A DNA stretch of 64,000 nt from Lethocerus indicus (Eukaryota; Arthropoda; Insecta; Hemiptera; Belostomatidae): contig JACDQD010000002.1 in assembly GCA_019843655.1 (NCBI GenBank), positions 19,491,154 through 19,555,153 on the forward strand. Direction: 5' to 3'. The notes beneath the pieces were generated by a model. It was not told where the DNA came from. It saw nothing but the letters and a program-made list of their open reading frames with translations, and did no database searches. A program made the translations under genes and the position numbers. Positions 1-12,602 of the stretch are shown here, one piece after another (position 1 is the first letter of the stretch; every line of letters starts with the position of its first letter).

Positions 1-1361
1 CATTGGGCGATACTCTGCCTCCTCTGTTCTTGCCTTGGAAAGGTATAGGGTTACAACAAGGTAGGAGGAGAATGTCCAAAATAAAAGTGCAGCGTAAGTA
101 GTATCTGGCTTGGTTAAGGGATATACAACCGTGTGCAACAACCCCCGGCAGGCTCACCCGAGCCGAGGGTACAGGTACTCTTACTACAAACGCGTCAAGT
201 GTGAAATGGAAGGGACCGAATCCGTTATTCGGCGTTTCCCGGAACTCAGAGGAAATCATTACCCTGAGTGGACACTTATTGTGTGCCTGTTGCCCTATCA
301 TTGTCAGGACGATATTGACCGCAGACGGAGAAAGAACCGCTGCGCCAACTTTCCCAGTATACAATAATGCTCCGCGGAGAAAGTACGGCTTTCGTGATAA
401 AAAAAGAAACAAACAAACGGTCCAAGATGGATTTGAAAGGAAATATACATATTCGAAATTATGGGCTTCAACAGTGAGCGCGGTCGAATTCGAGTTTCAC
501 AGAGGAGATGCTTCGTGACGAGCGGTGAGGGGTCCTCTGGTACCGGTGAACTCCGACTAAACTGTAAACCTTTAATGACACTAGGTTTTCATATTAGGTG
601 GAAATAATGTATAAAAAATATGAAATTACATACGTTATATCAAATGAGCAATAATGACGGACAAGCAGCAATTAATGTTCGACCTTAATTCTGCAATTAC
701 TTAGGATAAACTACTACAAATTTACTTGTCACTTGCATAAACAGAAAGTAAGAATGGCCTCGGTAAGGATGACGCACAGAACTGAAACGCAATCAACATA
801 TTTATGCGGAGAAGAAAAAGAGAACACCCCACAACATTATCGCATCGTAAAGCTCATATGGTACAAACATCTTTCTTAATATGTACCATCCATTGTATAA
901 TATAATGTAATATTTGACAAATAAAAAAAATAAAGCTCAAATAAGCGCAAATGCATTAAGTTCAGACAGCTCAAATGTTTCTAACCAAGGACAGAGTTTT
1001 TATGTTATCTCCACTTTCCAGTTAAGGTTTATGTTTACAAAAAAATCGTAGCAATATTCATATATGTAAAATGCGAATGACATTTAATCAGAGCCGAGTA
1101 TAAATTCGATGTAATTATTTAAATATTTAACTTGACTTCGTTAGATCCAACTCTACAATCACGATTCCGTTTCTAAACACCATGTGGTGGGTGTACACGG
1201 TGTCATGAATTGTCCTTAATTGTCCTGAAATATCAGTATGAATAAATACATTTGTATATATTCCAAGGTAATGACGCGAATAACTGATTGTTCATTACTT
1301 CGAAAAAATCGAGCGAACTCAAATCGACACACATTATAAAACCTTGGATTCAGGAATATAA

Positions 1362-1730
1362 ATGGGATTTATAATTAAAGTTTTCATTGAAAATGTAATA
1401 ATACAGTCAGCTCTACAATTTCCTGGGTTGCGACATGTCAGATTAGAAACAATGTGGGTTGTTTACAATTGTTTAAAAAATGCTGAATTTTGTCATGAAA
1501 AAAACCTGCGCTATTCATATCCAGGAATGTTAAAACAGTACAAACTTATCAATCAGGTATTCAGGTCTACGTTTTCGGCCCAATCCCATAAATCGAGAAT
1601 GCGTCACCGGTTTACGATATGCCCCTCCGGAAAGAAGAAAAAATTATTTCGAACGGCCTCCGAAAGTTTACGGACGTTTAACATTTTCGGCCGTATCACC
1701 TGTATGGGGGGCTCGTCGAGTTCGAAATAG
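1362..1730 (+). other. Unsupported open frame, 122 codons, ATG start
   Basis: An ATG opens a 122-codon frame in moderately AT-rich DNA. A TATA-like ttataaaa lies about 20 nt upstream of the ATG (near 1334-1341). The predicted protein has no signal peptide, clear membrane segment or domain that I recognise. It carries a short lysine run near residue 90 and ends in a serine run. The second half overlaps a GC-rich patch that is also open on the minus strand (1604-1822), which weakens the coding case. In a 64-kb window a frame of this length is expected by chance about once. It is listed only because it has an ATG start and an upstream TATA-like motif. Confidence 0.07.
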
Positions 1731-2277
1731 TCGATGACCCAAAAACCGGCCGAAATTCTTACCGGCGGTGGTTGTGTTGCATCAGTCAACCTCCGAATTC
1801 TGGGACCGACCTTCCCCCTCAACGGCCTATTGTCTATTTCCAGGATTACAAACCGTCTCTGACCCGCATCCGATGTGGTAAATCTGTCATATCTTGAACA
1901 GTCGGCCGATTAGGTTTTTTGTAATAAACAACGAGAAGTGTTCTATTAATCCAATGAGGTCAACTGCTTGACTTATCGCCGGTTTCGCCCTTGCGGTGTC
2001 CCGGCCAAATAAACGGTGTAACTACTACAATCCGATGGATAACTCCTCCTATTATTTTCGTAACAAATATTTATACAATCCACAACATTTAGCTACCTAT
2101 CCATAAGTAATTCGAAAAACTATATTTTTTAGGTTTTTGCAGTACAAATTTGCAGTTATTATTTTGTAGTCTAAATATGGGCGAAGTATGAAAATGTTGT
2201 CCGCGGCACTGATTCGAATCCTGGTAATTCGCGTTTCCGAAATATTTACTGACCAATATTTTATGTGAATAAGATTT

Positions 2278-2628
2278 TCAGGTCGGGCGCGATAACATGT
2301 TAACGTGTGGACGCAGCTGGCCGGTTGAGTGCGTATTCAGTGCGTACAGTGGCAGTGCCTTAAGGACGCGCGACACTGAGCACATGAGTCTAGCGGTGTT
2401 GTGACACCTCGGGCTTTCCCCGTTATGTAACGGGCGGCCGCCAGCCCGCTGTGAATAGCCCAAGTCGCCGGTGTTAGTGACATTGCTATGGGGTTTACAT
2501 CGGCCGTCGAAACGGTCTCCGTTTAAGATGTTTTTATCTAATCTCACGGTCATCCTTAGCTTTGACCGACGATCCCCTAAGCCCTCGCTCATTCTCCCAA
2601 ATTGTAGCTTAGTTATGAAAACGGCCAT
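2278..2628 (-). other. Unsupported open frame, 116 codons, same frame as its upstream neighbour
   Basis: An ATG-initiated frame of 116 codons on the minus strand. It is in the same reading frame as the 130-codon frame at 2677-3069. The 48 nt between them contain one further in-frame stop. The product is rich in arginine, glycine and serine and matches no family I recognise. The pair could be a decayed coding sequence, or simply a GC-rich stretch with few stops. Confidence 0.1.
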
Positions 2629-2676
2629 ATTATAAATACATTATTTTAAACCCGAAGAAGGCGTCCTGAATATAGA

Positions 2677-3069
2677 TTAACGTTCTGAGACTCCTGTGAC
2701 GAAAGCGGATCGAAAGTACCTCCCCTCCCGCAGGGCTACAAGGCGCGAAACAAGGTTAGGGCCTTTGACTAGAGCCCGTTGCCCCTTATTTATAACGGCG
2801 GGTAACGAAATAATTTTCATTTCTAGTTCTTCCAGGGTCTCCGACAGATAATACAAGGGGCGCGGTTTGTATTCGACACCTGTGGGTTTTCGTCGGCCTG
2901 TAGGGTCGTTTACCCGCTCGCCCTCTTTCGCCACCAACATAATAAAAATATATACGACCCCCGGGTTGTTTTTCTTATCATCATATTTGTAGTTCTCGGT
3001 ATAATATAAAGTTAAGGAAATCGATTCTGCATTCACGTACTGATAATACGCTTGTCGTATTATATTCAT
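2677..3069 (-). other. Unsupported open frame, 130 codons, ATG start
   Basis: An ATG at 3067-3069 opens 130 codons that end in TAA at 2677-2679. The residue mix is fairly protein-like: a tyrosine-rich start, a short hydrophobic stretch near residues 43-50, then a charged middle. I recognise no domain or catalytic motif. Continuing in the same frame, a second stop lies near 2641, and then the frame is open again to 2278. A broken gene is one reading; chance in a stop-poor patch is the other. Confidence 0.12.
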
Positions 3070-3352
3070 AGAGCATGATGTTGAATTACAAAAGAAAATT
3101 CATGTCCTCAAAACAGGAAACTCCTTGGCTAAAAATACGTGGCTATCACTCAGTGGAATTATTAAGATTAACGGTATGCAGAAAAATTCAATTTTAATAC
3201 TTATTATCAGAAGAACAAACCATACAATGGTTCCCTTCCTAATAATTTCACTCCTTCAAACCGATTGATTTGGAAGATAAACTATGGGACGTATAGAAAT
3301 ATAAATAATTAATGGTAATTTATTTATTATAGAATGGTAACGTAGGAACCTC

Positions 3353-3371
3353 CACACACACACACACACAC
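3353..3371. repeat. CA dinucleotide microsatellite
   Basis: A pure CA tract of 19 nt (about nine and a half units), read directly from the sequence. It separates an AT-rich stretch from a short open region. It is a typical eukaryotic simple repeat. Confidence 0.97.
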
Positions 3372-5379
3372 CTTATTCACTGAAAGGACGTGGCGAAGTG
3401 TTTAAACTTGATGCCTTTACAGTCTAAAATGAGTACAATTGATTTCGTTCTGCCTAATATTTGTAGAATGGGGCGAAGAATAGTCGAAACTGACCTGCAT
3501 GAACCTACAACCTTGCTTATCTTTCGAGATGTGGACTGTCAACAATATTGTCTATCTAAAGTCAAACAGTTGACCGACAGAAAGAAAAGGGCAACGATTA
3601 GACAATAGCACATGCAGTGATAAACGACAAATAAAGGTATAATGGAAATAAGGAAGTGCAGTGAATGTGGGGTAGGAAATTCTGGAAACCACGATACATT
3701 ACCCATTACCATTAATCGCTGGACGCATCGGCAAATTAATTTCTAGTCTTCGGTCACGAATAAACAGTATTCTTTTTATTTTTGACGCCTTATCTATCTG
3801 AATACATCAGAATAATCTTTCGGCTAGATATCCAAAAAAAACAAAATCCACTGTTATAGTCATCATTAACCTTGAGACTCCTATCACTCACTATCTCTCC
3901 CCCTGTTCATTCTTACTCGACCCGAGGGAATCCAATGACCAGTGTGAAAAAGTAGAATAACCAGTTTTCGACGACAGTTTGACGAAAAATTAAGTTCAAT
4001 GCAATTAAACGTCGATTAAAAGTGCTTCTTCAGGGGCCAATGACTATTTGGTCTTTAAAAGAAAGTCTTCAGGGCCAACGTACCCGCCGAGTCGATTTGG
4101 GAGCGGGTCATTTACCCGAGTGGGCGTCCGCGATGTGCACCTACGAAGTCCAAGCCCGGCACTTGTCAGCTTCCCCGGGGTTATGCAACCGCCCACCGCC
4201 GGGCCCGGATCTTTCCACTCCCGGTTACGACACTCCCCGTCCCCCCAACATTTAATTAAGCCCGTCGCTTACGATTTCACCCGAAGGGTCGCTTAAAAGA
4301 ACGTTTTGCATTGTAACAGAACCAGCTCTAGCTTGCAAGGAAAGTTTGGAGGTCAAATCGAAGCCCGAGATTACTTCTTCCTTTCAGTAAGACTGAAATC
4401 ATTGGAAAGAGACAAGCATGGACGATATTAACTATTATATAAATATAACCCATTATAAATTTCATTTACTGACATATGTGATTTTGTGTCTCCTCTTGCT
4501 AATTTGGTTCTACGCATTGAACTGTTCTCGATTTCCTGCTATTTCTTTACTACAACTGCGTAGTGACGGTATCGACAAGCGGACGACATTGCTAAGTATA
4601 TTCGGGATGGGGATAAGATGAAGGTGTAAGAATTGAGTGCAAAAATACCGTCCGCAACACACACATGCCACCCAGAAGAGGGAATGAACTAAAACTCTCG
4701 CGATGTATCATTGGTAATAGTATGATGAGGAACTGAAACGTGATTGGCTTAGGACCAAACGAGTGGGAAGAAGTACAAAATAGCGCCGTTTTCAGAAGCA
4801 GAAAGTACTGCTTTCTACGCAACCAAACTAAATCGCCATCCAAATGAGGTCGTTTGTATCTTAACCGATATCAAGTCCAAATCCTCTACTTCACATCGAT
4901 CAAGCCAAAATACCCAGTTACCGACATTGGCCTCGTGACCTCATTCGTATCTAAATATGTTTTATTAAAAACGCGGGTTTACAGAAGTAACTGACATAAC
5001 TCGACAAATGCCCGAGTACTGGGATATATAGGTAATTTTATTTTAGCAATCTATTTCAAGTACAGTGGGGACGTCAATGGCCTAAATAAAAGTTATAGGG
5101 CTTGAAAAGATTTATAAACCCGTAGCAATATTGTAGTTTTCTGATGAGTCATTTGGATAAGATATCGTATCCAAGCAACCGCAATACTGAAATTGATCCT
5201 TTCACTCAGCCTGAATTCGGTAATTTCTTAACAATAATATATACTTGAAACAGTATAATGATCAACAAATTAAATGAGCTCGAGCCAAGAAGTCCAACTA
5301 AATATAAAATCAAACGAACCGTAACATTTCATGGTGAACCATTGACCCCACTTCCACCCAACCGCACCTAAGGTTTGTT

Positions 5380-5382
<3 letters not shown>
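3372..5382. other. Non-coding stretch with one GC-rich patch
   Basis: Mostly AT-rich. A GC-rich patch at about 4020-4300 is open in two overlapping forward frames (4022-4255 and 4048-4296). Two frames open over the same bases show low stop density rather than coding. Nothing else here could be assigned. Confidence 0.6.

Positions 5383-5428
<46 letters not shown>
5383..5428. repeat. AT dinucleotide microsatellite
   Basis: An uninterrupted (AT)23 tract of 46 nt. It is self-complementary, so it could extrude as a cruciform and is likely to vary in length between individuals. Confidence 0.98.
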
Positions 5429-5430
<2 letters not shown>

Positions 5431-6199
5431 ATAGAACCATTACATTCGTATCAAGATTTAATTGGGCGATTAACCAGGCAGGATTTTCTCCCAGGTTTCG
5501 ATAGGTTATCACGCTGTTTAAGGGTGGATAACCTTTTCTGACGTCGTGCAAATAGTTTATTATTTTATTTAACAAATATTATACTACATTAGTGCAGTGT
5601 GTACCCCTATATACACTCTAAGATTGTTCGATTTCCTTTGATTTCTAATACCAAGTCCAGATTTATGTCCGAGCCATCAGTTAGCACTTAAACATTTCAG
5701 CGGGATGCTCAAGTCTAGTATTTTAGCCTTCACAAGACAGCTTGCGGCAGAGTGCAGTAAATTTGTATGTAAGCGAATGGTCTACTTTTCCTCTAAACGG
5801 ACACGTTACAGTCCAATGCGCTAATTTCTTCCTCAAATGATATTTAAAAAAATACTAACATACTGTTCGCAAATAAAAGTGACAGACGATCATGACGTTA
5901 AACGGAGATGAATACGTCTTGAAGTAATAATTTCGAAACGAATCAACCTAACATCAAATCAATTTAAAAAAATTTATGGAAGGAGTAATTACGTACTTGG
6001 AATTAAGCATTACAACAAAAGCAATGAAAGCAATCAAGGAAAAAACAAGGAATCTTCTTTAAGAAATGAGAGCCCGAGGTAAAAGTAGCCGAGCTTAACT
6101 TAATCCCTTCGTGACTTGTCCGCGTCACTATACATACTACAACAAGTAGTAGTTTGAGATATATTTATGATTGAGGCAATCATTTAGCCCGGGTCCGTA

Positions 6200-6586
6200 T
6201 TGGACTTAATTTCTGTATTTGACAAGTGTTATTCTCGTAAACAGAAGTTCCACGAAATTCGGATTATTAACTCGAGGGCGCAGCGTTATATGAGCTCAAT
6301 CAATCGGACAATTTCATGCGAAGGCAGTTTAGCTTCTATCGGAGAAGAACAACAAATCAATCCGGCGGCAAAGATGAAATTCCCGACTGTCGGAGGTCGG
6401 GCTAAAATTGAGAAAATTGTTTCCAATGTGGTAATTCCCGGAACCTGGTGGAAATTCATTAGTCGGACGGACGGGATCGAGACAAGGCACCTACCGGGAA
6501 CTGATAACGGAAAGCGGTCACTTTATGAAGAAGGCCCTCCTGCCATACTCACGTCAGATAAGGCCACAGCGTCTGCCCCTTTGTAA
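6200..6586 (+). other. Unsupported open frame, 128 codons, no ATG at the start
   Basis: The frame opens at a TTG. The first ATG is codon 31, which would leave 98 codons. The residue composition is mixed and soluble-protein-like, with no domain I recognise. The stop lies at the edge of a pyrimidine run (tctctttctctctctccc, about 6588-6605). It could be an exon, but no convincing 3' splice site precedes it. Chance openness in a GC-richer patch is the default reading. Confidence 0.08.
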
Positions 6587-7721
6587 TTTCTCTTTCTCTC
6601 TCTCCCACCCACTCACTCCTCGAGTCCTTGTGCTAACGCTTGTACGTTGTCATTACTCAAAAATACTATAAACAAAAAAAGTAGAAAGTAGACTCATGGA
6701 TGATGTTTTGAAATGTGAGTGAACTAGGCCTCGAGGATGTCTTCTGCCAATATTTAAAGTTAGAATGATTATATCGCGTGGCGCCTCCTTTAGCGGAATG
6801 CCGATGATCGAACGATACCTTTCATCATTCTCGACGTACGATTCCGGCTAGCCGGACGGGTTCCAACCGATACCATCCCAATCATTATAATATTCGTAGG
6901 ATGATATATCGAAAAGAATTATGTTTAAATATTGGGTTCGGCTTTAATAGAGGAGGAGCTACACTCGCCGGCCCTTTTATCTCGGGGCGGGATCGCTCTG
7001 GAAAAGGGAGCACCGGGTCAAAAAACTGGGACGAAAACCAAATAAATTAATTACCCCGGTTTGCCCTAAGGTCTTATTGTCCATTCATTGTGCTCTCCGG
7101 GCGGCCGCGCTAGTTCTTTAACTCGCTCTGCGGCTAATCTTGCCGGCTGGGTAAAATTTGACAAACTCAGAACCGAATCCTGCAATGAGAACCGAGTGAG
7201 AAAAAAATGATAATTTTTCGCGCACACTTGCAACGATAACAATTGCCTCAACCTTGACCGAACACTATACGAGCCGGTTATGTTCGTCACGTACGCGACA
7301 GAACGATAGTAGTAGAAGACCATTGGCGTTGACTAATTTCTTATATTTAGTTATGATATAATACATTACGTCGGTCAGTATTACCCTCCTATTAAAGCGA
7401 ATAAGCTTCTGAAAGACATCTGAAAAAGTTTATTTATATTTAAGCCATAATAATATTAATAATTACGTAAAGTGGTAATAACAATCTCAAATTAATTCCA
7501 ACAACATTTTTCAACATATTGCGTTTCGATTTGGTTGTGGCCGGTCACGGTTTAAGAATTCGGAATGGAAGCGCTGTTGATTGACATTTGTTTTCTTGTT
7601 CCCAGCTGTTCCTTTTGAGTTTCAAGATAGAGATGCGACGTGGTTTCTTCAGTTGAGAAGGAAACGAAGATCGGCGTAAATTATAATAAAAAAAACACTG
7701 AATTTTCAACAAACAGAAATT

Positions 7722-8216
7722 TCACAACTTTATTTCCGAACACTGTACCAAACAATAGCTGCGCAGTACAGTGACTCCTGAGAATGGCCTCATGTTTCCC
7801 TTATTTTGAGCGTGTCTCCCGATAGGATCGGAGATCAAAAATGCGAGGTCGTCCTCCAACTTGATTATATTTACAAGGCCGTAACTGAGACTACTTTCTT
7901 CTCTCATTCCGTCGATTAGATCCGCTAGTTTTGTAGACGGGTACCTTTCGGATCGAACGTTGAAGCCGTTTGAGGTTAGGGCGTCAAACTTCTGGGGATT
8001 GTGGGATCCTGGCCTGAAAGCCAATATATTTTGTCTAGTATTACTCGATCTAGGAATCTCCCAAACTAATTCCAGTTTGGTAACACAATACACGTGTGTA
8101 GCGTCTTCAGGGCGGCGGTGAAGATTCGCCGGAAATTTGGGCGACCGCAGGTGGGAAGAGTTAGGTGGCCTTCTGTGACTTCTGCCCGTAATTGAGGAAT
8201 GGAACACCGCTCTCAC
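7722..8216 (-). other. Unsupported open frame, 164 codons, GTG start
   Basis: The second-longest open frame in the window. It starts at a GTG, and the first ATG is codon 104. The amino-terminal third is basic and rich in proline, histidine and serine. The rest looks like a mixed soluble protein. I recognise no domain, and no splice acceptor is evident at the upstream end. Roughly one frame this long would be expected by chance in a window of this size. Confidence 0.1.
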
Positions 8217-9159
8217 TCACACAGAGCCGTTCTACGCCTAATATCGTATCTCGGAGCCGATAGCGATACACGGGAGCGGGTTTACTAACATCGTGTTACA
8301 AGCCGCGGCCTCAGCCGACAACTGGTTTATTAGTTAATGAACCGGTACGATGGTGGGGAAAAAAATGAATCAAAAAAATGCCGCTGTGTGAACCGCAACT
8401 CTTAAGTAGGTCTCCCGTCGTCCTTCCCCGTCCCCCCGGGTCGGTTTGAGTTTCGGTCGCCCGAATGAAAGGTTTCGGTAACCGGAGAAAAAAAAGACCA
8501 TAACCACAATCGGTTTTATCGGCTTAAACGAAATCAATGTATTTATCGAAAACCGCGGATATTCTTAAAATATTACTAAAAGAAGTTTGTTTCGTCCTGT
8601 TCTAGGCAAGTCGCAATTCGTGGAGTGACTGCTGACAGGATTCTTGATCGGTAATCGATGCGACAACCGAAAACTTAGACTCAGATTGTGACTCAGAAAA
8701 GTAGAAGTGATAATATTTTCGAAAGTTTGACTTCACTGCTAACACATATTGCTTCTGATGATAATATACTGCGATAGCTGGCAGGTGACAAAAATGTACA
8801 CCAATATTTCAAGATTTTTTTAAGAGGATTGTATTATTTAAAAAACATTATATTTCGAATGTTATTCAAGTGTTATTGTATTTCGATTCATTAAGACGTT
8901 AAGATTCATAAACGGGACGATGAGTATATAATTTACGCCTTAATAAAATGCTATACTTGTAAATGAAATTTGATAGAATTTAATCTCCGAAATTAGGAAT
9001 TATTAAGGTACTAATGAAAATAATAAATTTTTTAGAAGAGCTGAAAAATAAATTAATTCCGAGGTTTGAATTTATGCATTTTTTGTACTGAAAAATTATG
9101 ATCCCCGGAGAAACTCCAGATATTCTTAGAGTCTTCTTTACATTAACAGATTTACTGAG

Positions 9160-9179
9160 CGCTCGGTGGTCGCCGAGCG
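9160..9179. repeat. GC-rich hairpin
   Basis: Arms of 7 nt (cgctcgg at 9160-9166 and ccgagcg at 9173-9179) pair perfectly around a 6-nt loop. It lies in a GC-rich patch (9120-9400) that also holds a second imperfect hairpin at 9262-9280. The frame at 8980-9399 on the minus strand covers both and is not otherwise supported. Confidence 0.75.
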
Positions 9180-9261
9180 GGGCTTGCGCCTCGGAAACTG
9201 CGCCGAGATAAATCAGACTCGGAAATTCTCGGCAAAGCTTTCGGTAAACAAAACGAACGGA

Positions 9262-9280
9262 GGGACCCAGCGCTGGTCCC
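9262..9280. repeat. Imperfect GC-rich hairpin
   Basis: gggac and gtccc flank a core containing the palindrome cagcgctg, with one unpaired C. It is 82 nt downstream of the hairpin at 9160-9179, in the same patch. The role is unknown. Confidence 0.55.
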
Positions 9281-9483
9281 GCTGGCGTTAACACGCGCTT
9301 CACATCCCGTGCTGAGTCACTCCCAGAGCTCTGTAACAGAAGAGTGTGAAATTGACACGTCCGAGGAAGCGCTAATATATAGCACGTAATATCGGTCACT
9401 GGGTCTCTACTAATACGAAAATAAGGGCCCCGGTAGCATTCGAAACTAATTCAGGCGACTTATAAACCATCTACCGAAGAACG

Positions 9484-9527
9484 ATATATATATATATATA
9501 TATATATACACGTGTGTGCGTACGTAT
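9484..9527. repeat. AT microsatellite running into an alternating purine-pyrimidine tract
   Basis: An (AT)12.5 tract at 9484-9508 continues without a break in alternation through cacgtgtgtgcgtacgta, giving 44 nt of strict purine-pyrimidine alternation. The second part mixes CA/TG and CG steps, which favour Z-DNA. It is a smaller version of the tract at 54204-54284. Confidence 0.93.
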
Positions 9528-11856
9528 TTTATCCGTCCATGTAGAGCAGCCGGTTGTGGAAGCGGAACTGGTCCAGGGAAAAGAGGAGGTACAGGGTCTA
9601 AACAAAGAGATACCGATCGGTGATCTTATCTCGCATTTAATATGGCCAGGGAAACCAAACCATGGCGGTCAGGAAACACGAAATACAGGCTCGCAATTAC
9701 ACGGGAATATTGAATATTAGACCGGCTGGCCTGCCACTTATCCCCTGCACACCCATATAATAACGATTCTAGTTTCAAATTAAACACCGACTATCGATGA
9801 AAAATTGTAAATTTACGACCTAAGTTGTTCCACGGGTTACAGGACGGACGGCTGACCAGGTTCCAAATTAGAATTTCGACTGAATAAGTCGGATTAATAT
9901 ACTGAACGTAAAACACTTCTTCACTGGGATTCTTTCATGACTGTAAACACCACCGACCAGACAGAAATGTTGGCGGTAAGCCTAGCAGTCATAACAAGGG
10001 GGCATGGTTCGTGGAAATTGGACTTTAACACTGATTTGTTACATGAAGTAATTGAAATTGCCTTGAAGAATCTGATATCGGGACCGGCACGATTCGTCGT
10101 CGCAAGTGTTCTGAAAATAGAGGCGTACTTTTGTTAAATAAAACATTTTGTATTTCCCAGAAAAGGACAAAAATACATTTATACCTATAGCCGTATTTTA
10201 ATAGTTTGATTTATATAGGTAATATAATCGCCATTTTTATATTTAACATTTCACAAAATAATGTTTCAATCTACATAAAGGGAGTCAGTCATTCATTCCT
10301 GAATGAATTTTTTTTCATAGCAGGAAATAGTATACTAGGAGATAGATTCAAGAACAAAGAATAATATATACATATATCTGAAGTACGCGTGTTCCAGTGT
10401 TCAGGAGATTGCGTTGTCAATCTACTGGTATGTCAGGATAGCATTCGTGACATTTATCGTGGAATCGTTTGACCCCTGAACAGTCCTGAAAATTCCACTA
10501 GTTCCTCAAACGTGACTTATTTGTTTATGTCTTATGTACTGCCATGCTTACTTCAAAACATAAATATGTCTCAATATGTCAGTGAAGAAATGTTAGATAT
10601 TAAGTAAACTGCAGGATGTGTATAATAAAAACAAGCAGGAAATAAAATAAGAACTATTATGTTAATGTTGGCTCCAGTCGAATTAACGAGATCTGTCTAG
10701 CGGCTCGGCTTCACCTGTTTGAGCGATATAACGTTTAAATCGGAGTGAAAAAACAAACCGAAGCGGCGGCCAGATGTACGTACGGTACACAAAAGAGCTC
10801 TTCACTGGGACCGGCAGTAAAACGCGCAAACCAGTCAACAGAGTACTTGCGTTCGGACTGTTGAAATTGGCAGAGTCGTAAGAACTTTGTACTTGTCCAT
10901 TTTAAAAGTGGAATAAGTCCTTGGCCCTGCTGCTCGCCGGCCGGCTCTCCCTCCACCCCGGGCCGAAAGGATTTGCTTTTACTGTAAACACTTCATGAAG
11001 GTTAAGTTTATAGCGTCCAAAATTATCGGACGCCTTCACCTTTCCATCAGCCGCTCCCTACATTTCGTACCACATCGGTTTTTTACTTCATAGATTTTCA
11101 ACTGCACAGCCATTACTGGGGAATGAGTTTTATAAATATTTATATAATTCACAGAATAGTCAAAACTGAAGTGGGCGGCATATCACAAGGACCGTCGTAT
11201 CCTGCGCGCTCACCTCTGAGAATTGAAATGTTTTAAAGGATCCTTGCAGTCCAGTCCACACTGCAATAGTTATGCCAAACTGGCCGAGAGAATTACCGGT
11301 CCGATTTCGCAACGGGAGGTATTTAATGGCGAAATAAAACCGAAGCGTGATCGTTCAATTCGGCATTTGCCTGCAATCCTGGCAGCGGAGCATTTAGCGC
11401 CGTCACGAAAAAAAAGTGCCGTCATCCGTGTTGCGAATGTGTTTATCAAAGCACGACACCGACTCCGGACTTCGCCCGCTTATTTATAAAATCACGAAAC
11501 CCGCGGATTGTCCGACGGCGACTCGTTTCGCAACCCCCGCCTCAAATTGGCTCATCCCGAGAGGAAGCAGGAAAAGTGAAGGACTTGTGGAACTTCTCGT
11601 GGACATAGTTCGTTATGCCAGTTTCACCATTCCTCTGATCTGAACTACCAATTAGCACACAGTAGTATATCGGACATGGTATGATTTACACTATACAGGC
11701 GTAGTTCTGAACGTTTCGATTTCTATTTGCTGAAGAGTTTAAAAATTAATTGCCAGCGTACAAGATAACTATCAGATGCCCCGAAAATGTCAATAACATA
11801 ACTAACAGGTAAGCTTAATCCCTTATATATGCCTTCTGAAAAACTGACCTCCAGTG

Positions 11857-11858
<2 letters not shown>
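9528..11858. other. Non-coding stretch
   Basis: AT-rich for most of its length, with a GC-richer patch at about 11220-11640 that is open in two forward frames (11223-11489 and 11416-11643). A strong donor-like motif, cag|gtaagc, occurs at 11806-11812. All nearby upstream frames hold stops, so no exon can be attached to it. A small inverted repeat built on attcatt/aatgaat lies near 10290-10310. Confidence 0.55.

Positions 11859-11907
<49 letters not shown>
11859..11907. repeat. AT dinucleotide microsatellite
   Basis: A pure AT tract of 49 nt. The short minus-strand frame across it is created by the repeat itself, which reads as alternating Ile-Tyr, and is not a gene. Confidence 0.98.
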
Positions 11908-11908
<1 letters not shown>

Positions 11909-12593
11909 TCACAGTACAAATGCTCGCTAAGATAATAAAAATAAGCCGATGCTCGAGTAAAGGGCCAATAAACACGATAGTTTAAGTTGGCTCGATATAC
12001 CACTGCGCGTTGAACTTATCCGCTTATAGCAGTTCAGTGATATCAAGTGTCGTGTTCAATGTTGAGGATGTTGATGAAAGTGTCCGAGCGCATCAGGGTT
12101 TTCAGCAGACGCGTAGTAGTTTGTGTGTATTAACAAGCACTTACAAAAACATGGGCTTGGGAGCCGACCGTGTGCTTTATCCATTCTCCAATATAGTTGA
12201 AATACTTTAATTAAACTATTCAATATTAACAATTTGAACCGTGCTCAAATGGTAATGTTTCTCAGAAAAGGTAATGTGGTGGGGGGGTCTCTCAATTGTA
12301 AATTCGGATAAGAATGATGGTAACTACGCTGCCGGTGGTAAAATTCGACTAATTGTGTGGAAAAAGCCCCGGACAGTCTCGAGTGTATACTAGAGTAATA
12401 TAGACATCTCTGCAGGGTTAATGTTCTACATCACTAAATCTATTCCCTTGTGCACTTGGTCGAGGTCGAGGGAAGCCAAAGCCCCTTAAAGCGAATTATA
12501 TAACGCAAGTAAATATAACTTCGCCATAGGCCGCCAACTGTCAACCCTCGAAACACCCGCCAACCACTTACATTGAGAGCTATTCCCCAGGCG

Positions 12594-12602
12594 GCGCCAC
12601 CT
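12594..12602 (-). promoter_or_regulatory. CTCF-like core match
   Basis: The minus strand reads aggtggcgc, which fits the core AGRKGGCGC reported for CTCF in insects and vertebrates. Flanking positions were not tested. About one or two such matches are expected by chance in a window this size, so it is a weak candidate. Confidence 0.15.

Larger units (their letters stand above)
1..3352. other. Non-coding stretch with four GC-richer patches
   Basis: AT-rich DNA is interrupted by GC-richer patches at about 110-560, 1560-1880, 2280-2620 and 2690-2960. Several open frames fall in these patches, and the three longest are listed separately. A short direct repeat of aattgtcct occurs near 1208-1226. 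I see no RNA gene, transposon terminus or recognisable protein domain. The function is unknown. Confidence 0.6.
5429..9159. other. Non-coding stretch with several GC-richer patches
   Basis: AT-rich DNA alternates with GC-richer patches at about 6240-6600, 6840-7160 and 7860-8520. The patches hold the frames at 6200-6586 (plus) and 7722-8216 (minus), described separately. Between them I see only AT-rich sequence with scattered TAAT motifs. Confidence 0.6.

Noticed and set aside
2211..2224. gattcgaatcctgg, resembling a tRNA T-arm / B box
   Set aside because: No A box, anticodon arm or acceptor stem can be folded around it at tRNA distances.
11801..11812. Strong donor cag|gtaagc as an exon end
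   Set aside because: Stops occur close upstream in the frames read, and no acceptor-bounded exon could be drawn.
11815..12003. Minus-strand frame across the AT repeat
   Set aside because: Its central Ile-Tyr repeat is generated by the AT microsatellite. The same applies to the frame at 5270-5575.
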